Under the pieces are notes generated by a model. That model saw nothing but the letters and a program-made list of their open reading frames with translations. It was not told the origin of the DNA and did not search any database. The position numbers and the translations under genes were made by a program. A DNA stretch of 64,000 nt from an uncultured Bacteroidales bacterium (GTDB lineage Bacteria; Bacteroidota; Bacteroidia; Bacteroidales; P3), in contig CALUHJ010000001.1 of NCBI GenBank assembly GCA_944320415.1, positions 62,001-126,000 on the forward strand, read 5' to 3'. Shown here in pieces: positions 17,420 to 25,335 of this stretch (position 1 is its first letter; each line of letters begins with the position of its first letter).

Positions 17420-18367
17420 CTATTTTATGATTCCAAGCTGTTTTGAAATATCCAACATCTTTAGAATAGGTTTCTCAGCTTTTTTTATCAGATCATTAGA
17501 TAAAGAAATTTCATAACGTTCGTTTTCTAGCGAATCAAGAACTTTTTCCATTGTATTAAGTTTCATGTGTCTGCAATCGTTACATGCACAAGTTTCACTT
17601 TGTGTTACGACAATGAATTCTTTATCTGGATTGTCTTTTACAAGTTGATGAATTATACCGGACTCGGTTGCCACAAGAAATTTTCTATTTTTTGAATTAT
17701 TTACATACTTTATCATTGCCTGTGTTGAACCTACAAAATCAGCAATTTCCAAAACGGCATTGTTACATTCGGGATGAGCAATCAAAACAGCATCCGGATT
17801 TTTCATTTTCATCTTTATAGTATACTCGGCAGTCAACAATTCATGAACTTCGCATGAACCGTCCCATAAAACCATGTTTCTTCCCGTCATTCTGTTTACA
17901 TATCCTCCCAGATTTTTATCAGGAGCAAATATAATTTTTTGATTTTCAGGTAAAGACTTAACTATTTGCAATGCATTCCCAGATGTACATATTATATCAG
18001 ATAAAGTCTTTATTTCTGCAGAACAATTGATATATGAAATAACCATATGATCAGGATATTTTGCCTTAAACTCTTTAAAATCAGAGTATTTACAAGAATC
18101 AGCCAAAGAACATCCCGCATTAATGTCAGGTATTATCACTTTTTTTTCAGGATTCAGTATTTTCGCTGTTTCTCCCATAAAGTGTACTCCACAAAACAAT
18201 ATAATATCTGCTTTAGTCTCTTTTGCCTTTTGCGCCAGATTCAGACTGTCTCCTATATAGTCTGCGATATCCTGTATTTCAGGAATTTGGTAATAGTGAG
18301 CCAATATTATTGCATTTTTTTCTTTCTTTACCGCATTTATCTTCTCACTTATTTCTCTAGTGTTCAT
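17420..18367 (-). CDS. nadA: Quinolinate synthase
   Basis: 315 residues from the ATG at 18367. The longer open frame upstream runs through the promoter and origin-like repeats and is not credible. The enzyme condenses iminoaspartate with dihydroxyacetone phosphate in NAD synthesis and carries a 4Fe-4S cluster. Seen are IILAHYYQ, CGVHFMGETAKIL, PDINAGCSLADSC, HPECNNAV and the cysteine-rich SETCACNDCRHMKLNTMEKV. No nadB or nadC lies nearby, although a nadE lies 8 kb away. The promoter at 18454-18483 contains a DnaA-box-like sequence in its spacer. Confidence 0.96.
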   Translation of the reverse strand: MNTREISEKINAVKKEKNAIILAHYYQIPEIQDIADYIGDSLNLAQKAKETKADIILFCGVHFMGETAKILNPEKKVIIPDINAGCSLADSCKYSDFKEFKAKYPDHMVISYINCSAEIKTLSDIICTSGNALQIVKSLPENQKIIFAPDKNLGGYVNRMTGRNMVLWDGSCEVHELLTAEYTIKMKMKNPDAVLIAHPECNNAVLEIADFVGSTQAMIKYVNNSKNRKFLVATESGIIHQLVKDNPDKEFIVVTQSETCACNDCRHMKLNTMEKVLDSLENERYEISLSNDLIKKAEKPILKMLDISKQLGIIK

Positions 18368-18453
18368 ATTATATGTTTTTCTTTTAAATAGTCTGTTATT
18401 ATTATTAATTGTGTTGATTGTGTTGAAAAAAACACAAAAGCAAAATCCAATTG

Positions 18454-18483
18454 CAAAAATACTATTTTTTATCAACAGAACAA
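18454..18483 (-). promoter_or_regulatory. nadA promoter with an embedded DnaA-box-like sequence
   Basis: On the minus strand: TTG (plus CAA 18481-18483), exactly 19 bases, then TATTTTTG (plus CAAAAATA 18454-18461). The box TTATCAACA (18469-18477) occupies the spacer. Confidence 0.7.
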
Positions 18484-18761
18484 TAGGTTTTATCTACATT
18501 TCAAATAATTATATATCAACGTGTTATCTTATTTGTAAACATTTTTGTTGATTACGTTTTGTTGAAAACAATATAAGTGTTTCAAGATGTTGAAAACAGA
18601 GTTTTAATTGTTTGAAATAATGTTGATAAACGCAATGTTTTCCACATGTTTCAATTTTTGTATTTTTTTTCCACATAGTTTTTTGTACTTTTGAACAGAT
18701 ATGAACAATTTCAAAGTTAATATCTTGTTTACGAGATAAAATACAAGTTGAGAATAATTAC

Positions 18762-18769
18762 TACTTTTG
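18762..18769 (+). promoter_or_regulatory. Possible rpiB -7 box
   Basis: TACTTTTG fits TAnnTTTG and lies 34 bases before the ATG at 18804. There is no TTG at the 19-base spacing, so this is a half match. Confidence 0.4.
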
Positions 18770-18803
18770 CTATTCGATGAAATATGTATAAGTGTTATAT
18801 ACT

Positions 18804-19250
18804 ATGGTAAAATGTTGTGATCTTATTCCTGTTGCATGTGACCATGCGGGATTTGAATTGAAGGAATATTTGAAAAAAGCATTGACTGAAAAAGGATTTG
18901 AAATAATTGATATGGGTACTTATTCTTCAGAATCGGTGGATTATCCTGATTTTGTACATCCTTTGGCAAAAGCTGTTAATGACTGTATTTATAAATTCGG
19001 TATAGTTATTTGCGGTACTGCAAATGGTGTTTCAATGGTTGCAAACAAGTATTCCAATGTAAGATGTGCTATTTGTTGGAACGAGGAGATAGCACGATTG
19101 GCTAAAAATCATAATAATGCCAATATAATAGCTTTACCGGCAAGATTTGTAACCAAAGAAGAAGCATTGAAAATTTTTGATTCTTATTTCAATGCTGTTT
19201 TTGAAGGAGGCAGACATCAGAGACGGATAGAAAAAATACCAATAAAGTAA
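18804..19250 (+). CDS. rpiB: Ribose-5-phosphate isomerase B
   Basis: 148 residues from the ATG at 18804; a GTG four codons upstream is the alternative start. The enzyme interconverts ribose 5-phosphate and ribulose 5-phosphate. Landmarks are ACDHAGFELKEYL at the N-terminus, GIVICGTANGVSMVANK with the active-site Cys (the usual CGTG is CGTA here) and the C-terminal GGRHQRRIEKI. It is the first gene rightward of the proposed origin and heads a tight plus-strand run with a LutB-like gene 14 bases on and then deoC, a plausible pentose/deoxyribose grouping. Confidence 0.95.
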   Translation: MVKCCDLIPVACDHAGFELKEYLKKALTEKGFEIIDMGTYSSESVDYPDFVHPLAKAVNDCIYKFGIVICGTANGVSMVANKYSNVRCAICWNEEIARLAKNHNNANIIALPARFVTKEEALKIFDSYFNAVFEGGRHQRRIEKIPIK

Positions 19251-19264
19251 AGTGTTTTTTTTGA

Positions 19265-20428
19265 ATGAAAAACAGAGAATATGATGACTTCATCTTCAAT
19301 TGTAAAAGGAAAATCAGTGATTCTCCTTTGAACTTGTCATCCGATATTGTGGATGATTTGTCTCATTGTGTTTTTCAAAATCCTAATCAGATAAAATATA
19401 AGGCTGAAGAAATAAGACAGAAATTTATAGATAACATAGTAGATAATCTTCTTGTTTTTGAAAATAAATTTACTGAGAACAAAGGTATAGTTCATTGGTG
19501 TATTGCTTATGACGATTTCTTTGAACAACTTGTAAAACTGTTAAAAAATAAAAAAATAAAAGCTGTAAACAGTTTTGAATCAAGTTTCAATATGGAACTT
19601 GGTTTGGATCCAAGTTTGAAAAACGAAGGAATACATACGATAGATAAAAACAATACTTGTTCTATTTATGAACCTGACTTGGGAATAGTTAATACGGGTA
19701 GTTTGTTTTCCATTTTCAAGTCAGCATATGAAATGGAACTTGTTTTGAGTTCAAAACTTAAGATTTTTATTCTTCCTATCAACAAATTCATATGTAATAT
19801 TAAAGATATTGAATTGTTTTCCCATATATATTCTATATATAGGGAAAATGTTGATTTTCCGTTTTTATCTGCAATATTTAATCCAAATGATTCAGGCGAA
19901 GGAACAGAATCACATGTTTTCATTATAGATAACGGAAGATCAAATATTCTTGCTACCAAAAATCAGAGAAAGGCTTTGCTATGTATTGATTGTGGAGCTT
20001 GTAAGAGGATTTGTCCTGTTTACAATACTATTTCGGATGAACCTTACAACAATGTGTTTACGGGGCCTTTGGCCAATGTTGTCTTGCCTTTCCTTGAAAA
20101 TTTTGAAAGTTATAAACATTTGAGTTTTAATTCAGTCTTATGTGGTAATTGTTCAAAAATATGTCCTGTAAATATTCCTTTGACGGATTTGATGATAGAG
20201 AACAGAAATTTTTTCTTTGAATCTAAAATAATGGATTTTAAGGATAATATGTTTGCATCAAAATTGAAAAAATTTTTGATTGACAGGTCTAAAATGAACA
20301 AAAAATCGTGGAGAAAAGGAATGAAAATAAAGTTAATAATTCCAAGTTCTGTGCGAAAGACAAGGCAAATGCCTAAATTTGCAGATGAAAGTTTTAATGT
20401 TATACGGACAAAGCAGAAACTTGATTGA
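19265..20428 (+). CDS. LutB-like LUD-domain 4Fe-4S protein
   Basis: 387 residues, shorter than classical LutB (about 470). The N-terminal two thirds resembles a LUD domain (LGIVNTGSLFS and the HVFIIDNGRSNIL segment). The C-terminal part has two ferredoxin-like cysteine groups: CIDCGACKRICPVYN (about 240-254) and CGNCSKICPVNIPL. In Bacillus LutB works with LutA and LutC to oxidise L-lactate; neither partner is present here. It sits between rpiB and deoC, and its stop overlaps the deoC start (TGATG). A redox role is likely but the substrate is open. Confidence 0.75.
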   Translation: MKNREYDDFIFNCKRKISDSPLNLSSDIVDDLSHCVFQNPNQIKYKAEEIRQKFIDNIVDNLLVFENKFTENKGIVHWCIAYDDFFEQLVKLLKNKKIKAVNSFESSFNMELGLDPSLKNEGIHTIDKNNTCSIYEPDLGIVNTGSLFSIFKSAYEMELVLSSKLKIFILPINKFICNIKDIELFSHIYSIYRENVDFPFLSAIFNPNDSGEGTESHVFIIDNGRSNILATKNQRKALLCIDCGACKRICPVYNTISDEPYNNVFTGPLANVVLPFLENFESYKHLSFNSVLCGNCSKICPVNIPLTDLMIENRNFFFESKIMDFKDNMFASKLKKFLIDRSKMNKKSWRKGMKIKLIIPSSVRKTRQMPKFADESFNVIRTKQKLD

Positions 20429-21318
20429 TGATTAATAAGGTTTTAAACGGGATAGAATGTGAAGATTTACTTTTACAGCTTGTTGAAAATGATGATGTAG
20501 ACTTATTTAAGCAGAAAGTAGATGCTTTGAGTTTTGCTTGGTTTGCAGATAAACCTTCAAATGATGATCTGTTGTCCTTGATAGGTTTTTTGGATTTAAC
20601 TTCTCTCGCGGATACGGAAAATGATCTAAGTATAAAGCGTATGTCAGATGCTTCCGTTTTCGATTATAAAGGAGAGAGTTATACTGTGGCTGGTGTATGT
20701 AGTTATTCCAATTTAATAGGGTCGATAAACAAATACAAAAAAAATAAAAACATAAGATCTGTCGTCGTAAGTGCCGGATTTCCTCATTCACAACTATCGC
20801 TTGATGCCAAATTGGAGGATATTGTCTATTCGGTTAAGAACGGTGCGGATGAAATAGACATTTGTCTTAACAGGGGAGCGTTCTTGGAAGGTGCTTACAA
20901 TGAAGTTGGAGATGAAATTTCAAGGATAAGGGATTTGATTAAGACATTGAACGGTAAAACAGCATTGAAAGTAATATTGGAAACGGGAGAGTTGGACAGT
21001 ATTTCAAAAATAATGAAAGCGTCTCTTTTGGCTTTGGAATCCGGAGCGGATTTTATCAAAACATCCACCGGAAAAATTTCAAAAGGAGCTGACATATATT
21101 CCGTTTGTGTCATGTTGCTGGCAATCAGAAAATATTTCTTTAAACACGGTGTAATGAAAGGACTGAAAGTGTCTGGTGGAGTGAATACAAGTTTGCAGGC
21201 ATTGGAATACAGACAAATACACAGATTTTTTACATCTGTTGCATACGATTCTCCCAATTATTTCAGGATAGGATGCAGCAGACTTTTGGAAAATATAGAA
21301 AAGGAAATCAATCAGTAA
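20428..21318 (+). CDS. deoC: Deoxyribose-phosphate aldolase
   Basis: 296 residues. I place the start at the ATG at 20428, which overlaps the preceding TGA by one base (TGATG), rather than at a TTG one codon earlier. It is a class I aldolase that splits 2-deoxyribose 5-phosphate into glyceraldehyde 3-phosphate and acetaldehyde. The Schiff-base Lys lies in ADFIKTSTGK and the second active-site Lys in GLKVSGGV; LDLTSLADTEND and GADEIDICLNRGAF also fit the family. It is probably cotranscribed with rpiB and the LutB-like gene. Confidence 0.95.
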   Translation: MINKVLNGIECEDLLLQLVENDDVDLFKQKVDALSFAWFADKPSNDDLLSLIGFLDLTSLADTENDLSIKRMSDASVFDYKGESYTVAGVCSYSNLIGSINKYKKNKNIRSVVVSAGFPHSQLSLDAKLEDIVYSVKNGADEIDICLNRGAFLEGAYNEVGDEISRIRDLIKTLNGKTALKVILETGELDSISKIMKASLLALESGADFIKTSTGKISKGADIYSVCVMLLAIRKYFFKHGVMKGLKVSGGVNTSLQALEYRQIHRFFTSVAYDSPNYFRIGCSRLLENIEKEINQ

Positions 21319-21344
21319 AATAATTTAAATATAAAATAAACAGT

Positions 21345-22532
21345 ATGAAACAGTTACGTGCAAGATTGGCTCAATATGATGAACCACAGAAAGTGAAGGC
21401 TTTGGGGTGTTATCCGTATTTCAGGGAGATAGAAAGCGAGCAGGATACAGAGGTTTTAATGCACGGAAAAAGAGTGTTGATGTTCGGTTCGAACAGTTAT
21501 TTGGGTCTTACAAATCACCCTAAGATAAAGGAGGCTACTATTGAGGCTGTAAGAAAATACGGAACTGGTTGTGCAGGTTCACCTTTTTTGAACGGAACAT
21601 TGGACATTCATACTGAACTGGAAGAAAAACTGGCAAAATTTGTCGGAAAAGAAAAGGCAATATTGTATTCTACAGGATTCCATGCAAATATAGGAGTGAT
21701 ACCTACAATCACAAAAAGAGGAGATTACATCATTTGCGATGAATTGAACCATGCTTCTATAGTGGAGGGCAAGAGACTTTCATTCGCAACCTCTTACAAA
21801 TACAAACACAATGACATGTCATCCTTGGAATCAATCTTGAAAAAGATTCCTTACGACAGCGTAAAACTTATAGTTATTGACGGAGTGTTTTCAATGGAAG
21901 GGGATGTGGCAAAACTTAAGGAAATAACCGATTTGGCAGACAAATACAACTGTTCGGTTTATGTTGACGAAGCCCACAGTCTTGGAGTTTTCGGAAAAAA
22001 CGGAGAAGGCTTGTGCAGCCATCTTGGACTGACGGACAGGGTTGACCTTATAATGGGTACGTTCAGCAAGTCCCTTGCCACGATAGGAGGTTTCATAGCT
22101 ACGGATGCTGAAACCATCAATTTTCTTAGACATCATTCGCGTCCGTATATTTTTTCCGCTTCTATATCTCCGGCAGCCACCGCAAGCGTAATAGCCGCCT
22201 TGGATATAATCAGACAGGAACCTGAAAGAATTGAAAACCTTTGGAAGATAACCAATTATTCTCTCAATGCATTCAAGACTCTCGGCTTTGAAATAGGATG
22301 TACAGAAACGCCTATAATTCCTCTTTATATAAGGGATAACTATAAGACATTCATGATTACCCAGGAATTGTACGAACAGGGTGTATTTGTAAATCCGGTA
22401 ATACCTCCGGCATGTTCACCAGAGGATACTCTCATAAGGTTTTCATTGATGGCTACCCACACAATAGAACAGGTAGATGAGGCGATAGACAAACTGACAA
22501 AAGTGTTCCGTAAGCACGATATAATCAAATAG
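21345..22532 (+). CDS. spt: Serine palmitoyltransferase
   Basis: 395 residues, a PLP-dependent alpha-oxoamine synthase that condenses serine with an acyl-CoA to give 3-ketosphinganine, the first sphingolipid intermediate. Visible are FGSNSYLGLTNHP, TGCAGSPFLNGT, DELNHASIVEG, VYVDEAHSLGVFG and the PLP-lysine motif MGTFSKSLATIGGF. The N-terminal segment MKQLRARLAQYDEPQKVKAL is typical of the Bacteroidota sphingolipid enzyme rather than 8-amino-7-oxononanoate synthase (BioF) or KBL. The two genes that follow match the bacterial ceramide pathway, which supports the assignment. Confidence 0.93.
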   Translation: MKQLRARLAQYDEPQKVKALGCYPYFREIESEQDTEVLMHGKRVLMFGSNSYLGLTNHPKIKEATIEAVRKYGTGCAGSPFLNGTLDIHTELEEKLAKFVGKEKAILYSTGFHANIGVIPTITKRGDYIICDELNHASIVEGKRLSFATSYKYKHNDMSSLESILKKIPYDSVKLIVIDGVFSMEGDVAKLKEITDLADKYNCSVYVDEAHSLGVFGKNGEGLCSHLGLTDRVDLIMGTFSKSLATIGGFIATDAETINFLRHHSRPYIFSASISPAATASVIAALDIIRQEPERIENLWKITNYSLNAFKTLGFEIGCTETPIIPLYIRDNYKTFMITQELYEQGVFVNPVIPPACSPEDTLIRFSLMATHTIEQVDEAIDKLTKVFRKHDIIK

Positions 22533-22557
22533 CTTTTCTTTTCAACCGTTCGGAATT

Positions 22558-23685
22558 ATGAATCAAATAACTACAAGAGAGATTACAACGAAAAAGGACT
22601 TTAGAAAGTTTCTTGAATTTCCCTACAAATTGTTCAAGAATGACAGTATGTGGGTTCCGTCTTTGATAATGGATGAAAAAACAACTTTTAATCCTAAAAA
22701 GAATCCCGCTTTGGATTATTGTGACTGCAAGATATTTCTGGCATACAGTGGAAAAGAGGTCGTAGGCAGGATAGTGGGGATAATCAACAGAAAATCCAAC
22801 GAAATATGGAATGAGAAAAGAGTAAGATTCGGTTGGTTGGATTTTGTCAACGACGAAAAGGTGTGTGAATCTCTTCTTGATAGTGTCGCACGATGGGGAA
22901 AGGAACATGGAATGACTGAAATAGTAGGTCCTATGGGTTTTACCGATATGGACAAGGAAGGAATGATAGTGGAGGGATTTGATGTTGATTGTCCTATGGC
23001 CTGCTATTACAATCCTCCTTATTATCCTGAACACATGGAAAACCTTTCATACAAAAAAGCCGTTGATTGGATTCAATATCAGATACAAGCCAATCAGCCC
23101 ATACCCGAGAAGGTTCGTCGCATAAATGAAATGATTAAGGACAAGTATCAATTGAGTATAGTGGAAGGCATGAGCATGAAAAAGATAGCCGAAAAGTACG
23201 GATTGAAACTGTTTGACACATTGAACGAAGCCTTCTCCGGTCTTTTCGGTTATGTTCCCTTGAACGACAAACAAAAGCAGTTTTACATCAAACAGTATTT
23301 TCCTTTTCTGGACAAGAGACTTATTTGCCTTGTGGTAGATACGGAAGATAATATAGTAGCTTTCGGAATATCCATGCCTTCATTGAGCAAGGCTCTCAGA
23401 AAATCCAAGGGCAGGCTTTTCCCGTTCGGCTGGTTTCATATCCTGAAAGCATTGAAGAACTTTGAGAACATAGATCTCTACCTTAACGGAGTGAAACCCG
23501 AATGGCAGAAAAAGGGGATACATTCCATTTACTACGCCGAGATGAACAAGAAATACATAGAACTCGGAGCAAAAATGGCAATAGCCAATCCTCAACTGGA
23601 AGACAACCTTGCCGCACGCGTATGGGAGAAATACGACAGCCGCATAGCGGTAAGAAGAAGGGCTTACATCAAATCCATAGAATAA
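22558..23685 (+). CDS. GNAT-fold protein, candidate bacterial ceramide synthase (bCerS-like)
   Basis: 375 residues with features of a GNAT acyltransferase: an EVVGRIVGIINRK core strand-turn in the first third and a second acetyltransferase-like half (LYLNGVKPEWQKKGIHSIYYAEM, about 310-332) with the GNAT-style acceptor-loop pattern. MGFTDMDKEGMIVEGFD is a conserved block of these proteins. In Caulobacter a GNAT-family enzyme, bCerS, N-acylates the sphingoid base, and this gene lies between spt and an epimerase-like gene as that pathway predicts. The family match is seen; the ceramide role is inferred from context. Confidence 0.75.
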   Translation: MNQITTREITTKKDFRKFLEFPYKLFKNDSMWVPSLIMDEKTTFNPKKNPALDYCDCKIFLAYSGKEVVGRIVGIINRKSNEIWNEKRVRFGWLDFVNDEKVCESLLDSVARWGKEHGMTEIVGPMGFTDMDKEGMIVEGFDVDCPMACYYNPPYYPEHMENLSYKKAVDWIQYQIQANQPIPEKVRRINEMIKDKYQLSIVEGMSMKKIAEKYGLKLFDTLNEAFSGLFGYVPLNDKQKQFYIKQYFPFLDKRLICLVVDTEDNIVAFGISMPSLSKALRKSKGRLFPFGWFHILKALKNFENIDLYLNGVKPEWQKKGIHSIYYAEMNKKYIELGAKMAIANPQLEDNLAARVWEKYDSRIAVRRRAYIKSIE

Positions 23686-23689
23686 TACA

Positions 23690-24676
23690 ATGACAAAGGT
23701 TCTGGTAACGGGAGCAAGCGGATTCATAGGCAGCACCCTTATAGACAGTTTGCTTAAAACGGATAAATATACCGTATATGCGGGAGTAAGGAAAAACTCA
23801 AGCAGAAAGTATTTGCAGGATGAAAGGATAAACTTCATTACCCTTTCATTGGACAATCCTCAATTGTTGCATGAGGAACTGGAAAAGGAACGGTTTGACT
23901 GCGTATTCCACTTGGCAGGTCTGACCAAGGCAAAACGTTTGGAAGACTTCGAAAGGATTAATTTCGGTTTGACAAAAAATCTGGTCGATGCTTTAAATCC
24001 GGATGAGACAAAGTTGATATACCTTTCGTCTTTTGCCGCCCACGGACCTGCGGACGAAACAACATTCGAGAAGGCAAGGGTTACGGACGAAAACAAACCC
24101 AATACCGCCTACGGACGTTCCAAATTGAAGGCAGAGGAATATATCAGAGACAATTTTAAGGGCAGATATGTGATATTGAGACCTACCGGGGTGTATGGTC
24201 CACGTGAAACAGATTACTTTCTGTTCTTTCAAACTATTGATAATCACATAGAACCGTATCTCGGTTTTGTAAGACAGCATCTGACTTTCGTTTATTGCGA
24301 AGACCTTGTGCAGGTATGTATTTCTGCTTTTGAAACACCTGTGACAGGCAAGACTTATTTTGTCAGTGACGGAAGAATGTATCTTGATTCTGAATATGCG
24401 GAAATTTCCAGACAAGTTTTGGGGGTATGGACACTCAAGCTGAAGTTCCCGTTGTTTGTCGTGAAATGGGTTTCCATGTTTCTGGACTGTGTCGGCAGGC
24501 TTACGGGCAGACAGTTTACCCTCAACAGGGACAAATATGCCATTATGGCCGCAAGGAATTGGGATTGCGACATAGAGGACTTGAAAAGGGACTTGAACTA
24601 TGTGCCGCAGTACGATTTGAAAAAAGGCGTCGAGAAGACGGTGGCATGGTACAGGAAAGAGAAATGGTTGAGGTGA
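23690..24676 (+). CDS. NAD-dependent epimerase/dehydratase family, candidate ceramide reductase (CerR-like)
   Basis: 328 residues, an extended short-chain dehydrogenase. The Rossmann motif VTGASGFIGSTLID is at about 5-18, a Ser-containing YLSSFAAHGP near 107-116 and the catalytic AYGRSKLKAEEY (Tyr and Lys) near 140. It starts 4 bases after the GNAT gene. In Caulobacter an epimerase-like enzyme, CerR, reduces the 3-keto group, so this is the natural third member of the set; sugar-nucleotide epimerisation is the alternative. The coding sequence contains a parS-like site (24196-24211) that encodes YGPRET. Confidence 0.78.
   Translation: MTKVLVTGASGFIGSTLIDSLLKTDKYTVYAGVRKNSSRKYLQDERINFITLSLDNPQLLHEELEKERFDCVFHLAGLTKAKRLEDFERINFGLTKNLVDALNPDETKLIYLSSFAAHGPADETTFEKARVTDENKPNTAYGRSKLKAEEYIRDNFKGRYVILRPTGVYGPRETDYFLFFQTIDNHIEPYLGFVRQHLTFVYCEDLVQVCISAFETPVTGKTYFVSDGRMYLDSEYAEISRQVLGVWTLKLKFPLFVVKWVSMFLDCVGRLTGRQFTLNRDKYAIMAARNWDCDIEDLKRDLNYVPQYDLKKGVEKTVAWYRKEKWLR
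24196..24211. other. parS-like site 3, inside a coding region
   Basis: TGGTCCACGTGAAACA matches the parS consensus at 14 of 16 positions, with a perfect CACGTGAAACA right half. It lies about 5.5 kb right of the proposed origin, roughly mirroring site 1. Confidence 0.6.
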
Positions 24677-24689
24677 TTTTTTCTTTCTT

Positions 24690-24778
24690 TATTTCAGTTT
24701 TACGGAATCAAGAAAGAGAAAAATGGAATCAAGAAAGAGAAAAATGAATTCAGAAAAGAGAAAATCAGAATCAACAAA
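24690..24778. repeat. Purine-rich GGAATCAAGAAAGAG repeats after the ceramide operon
   Basis: GGAATCAAGAAAGAGAAAAATG occurs twice in tandem (from about 24706 and 24724), followed by the variant AATTCAGAAAAGAGAAAA. The T-rich start of this spacer (TTTTTTCTTTCTT) is complementary to the repeats, so a terminator hairpin is possible. The same words recur in several other intergenic gaps of the window. Confidence 0.7.
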
Positions 24779-24784
24779 CGTTTT

Positions 24785-25276
24785 ATGACCATGAAGATAA
24801 GCAGAATATTTTTTTCAATTTTATTGTTTTGTCTTTTTGTTTCCTGTGGAACAAAGAAGGAAACGGAACAGAATCAAACAGTTGTAAGGCAACATGAGAC
24901 AGAGGTGAAAACTGCAGTCATCCATCTGGACAGTTATGGTTTTCTTTCCAAGGTTGCAAATTATAAGTCAGAACCACGGGAGTGGAAATATCTTGGGGAC
25001 AAGCCTGCGATAGTAGATTTTTATGCCGACTGGTGTGGTCCTTGCAGGGCCATAGCACCGACTGTCGAAGAGTTGGCAAGAAAATACGAAGGACAACTGT
25101 ATGTCTATAAGGTTGACATTGACAAGGAGCAGGAGTTGGCGTCGGATTTCGGCGTACGTTCCATACCGACACTTTTGTTCATTCCTTTGGAGGGGGACCC
25201 TCAGGTTGTATCCGGGGCTTTGTCCAAGGCCGAATTCGAGGAAATTATAGACGGTTTTCTTTTGAAGAAGCAATAG
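24785..25276 (+). CDS. Thioredoxin-like lipoprotein
   Basis: 163 residues. The signal sequence ends in the lipobox FVSC (Cys near 21), so the product should be membrane-anchored in the cell envelope. The thioredoxin domain carries the active site DFYADWCGPCRAIAP (about 78-92) and the cis-Pro loop VRSIPTLLFIP. An in-frame ATG two codons later (24791) is an equally possible start. It probably acts as an envelope thiol oxidoreductase; partner proteins are not evident. Confidence 0.9.
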   Translation: MTMKISRIFFSILLFCLFVSCGTKKETEQNQTVVRQHETEVKTAVIHLDSYGFLSKVANYKSEPREWKYLGDKPAIVDFYADWCGPCRAIAPTVEELARKYEGQLYVYKVDIDKEQELASDFGVRSIPTLLFIPLEGDPQVVSGALSKAEFEEIIDGFLLKKQ

Positions 25277-25300
25277 AAGGGGATACATCCGTTTTTTTCG

Positions 25301-25308
25301 TATTTTTG
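25301..25308 (+). promoter_or_regulatory. Possible recA -7 box
   Basis: TATTTTTG lies 27 bases before the recA ATG. No TTG is at the expected distance, and I see no LexA-type palindrome in the short upstream gap. Confidence 0.45.
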
Positions 25309-25335
25309 TAGTCTGAATTATAAAGGGAATATATT

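Larger units (their letters stand above)
18368..18803. other. Candidate chromosomal replication origin (oriC)
   Basis: This 436-base AT-rich gap separates divergent nadA and rpiB. It holds seven exact matches to TTWTCMACA or its complement: 18421-18429, 18469-18477, 18560-18568, 18588-18596, 18621-18629, 18638-18646 and 18667-18675. Near matches lie at 18412, 18513 and 18546. The last two exact sites read TTTTCCACA, one base from the canonical DnaA box TTATCCACA; the others carry CAACA in place of CCACA. Genes to the left run mainly leftward and those to the right rightward for 11 kb, as expected of leading strands. parS-like sites flank it at 13.0, 15.3 and 24.2 kb. dnaA itself is not in the window, which is not rare in this phylum. 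Confidence 0.72.

Noticed and set aside
17334..17423. Widely spaced GCCATATA/TATATGGC inverted repeat behind nadA
   Set aside because: The arms are about 60 bases apart in AT-rich sequence with no T run in the right place; too weak to call a terminator.
21345..22532. 8-amino-7-oxononanoate synthase (BioF) for the spt gene
   Set aside because: No biotin genes are near, and the N-terminus and downstream genes fit sphingolipid synthesis.
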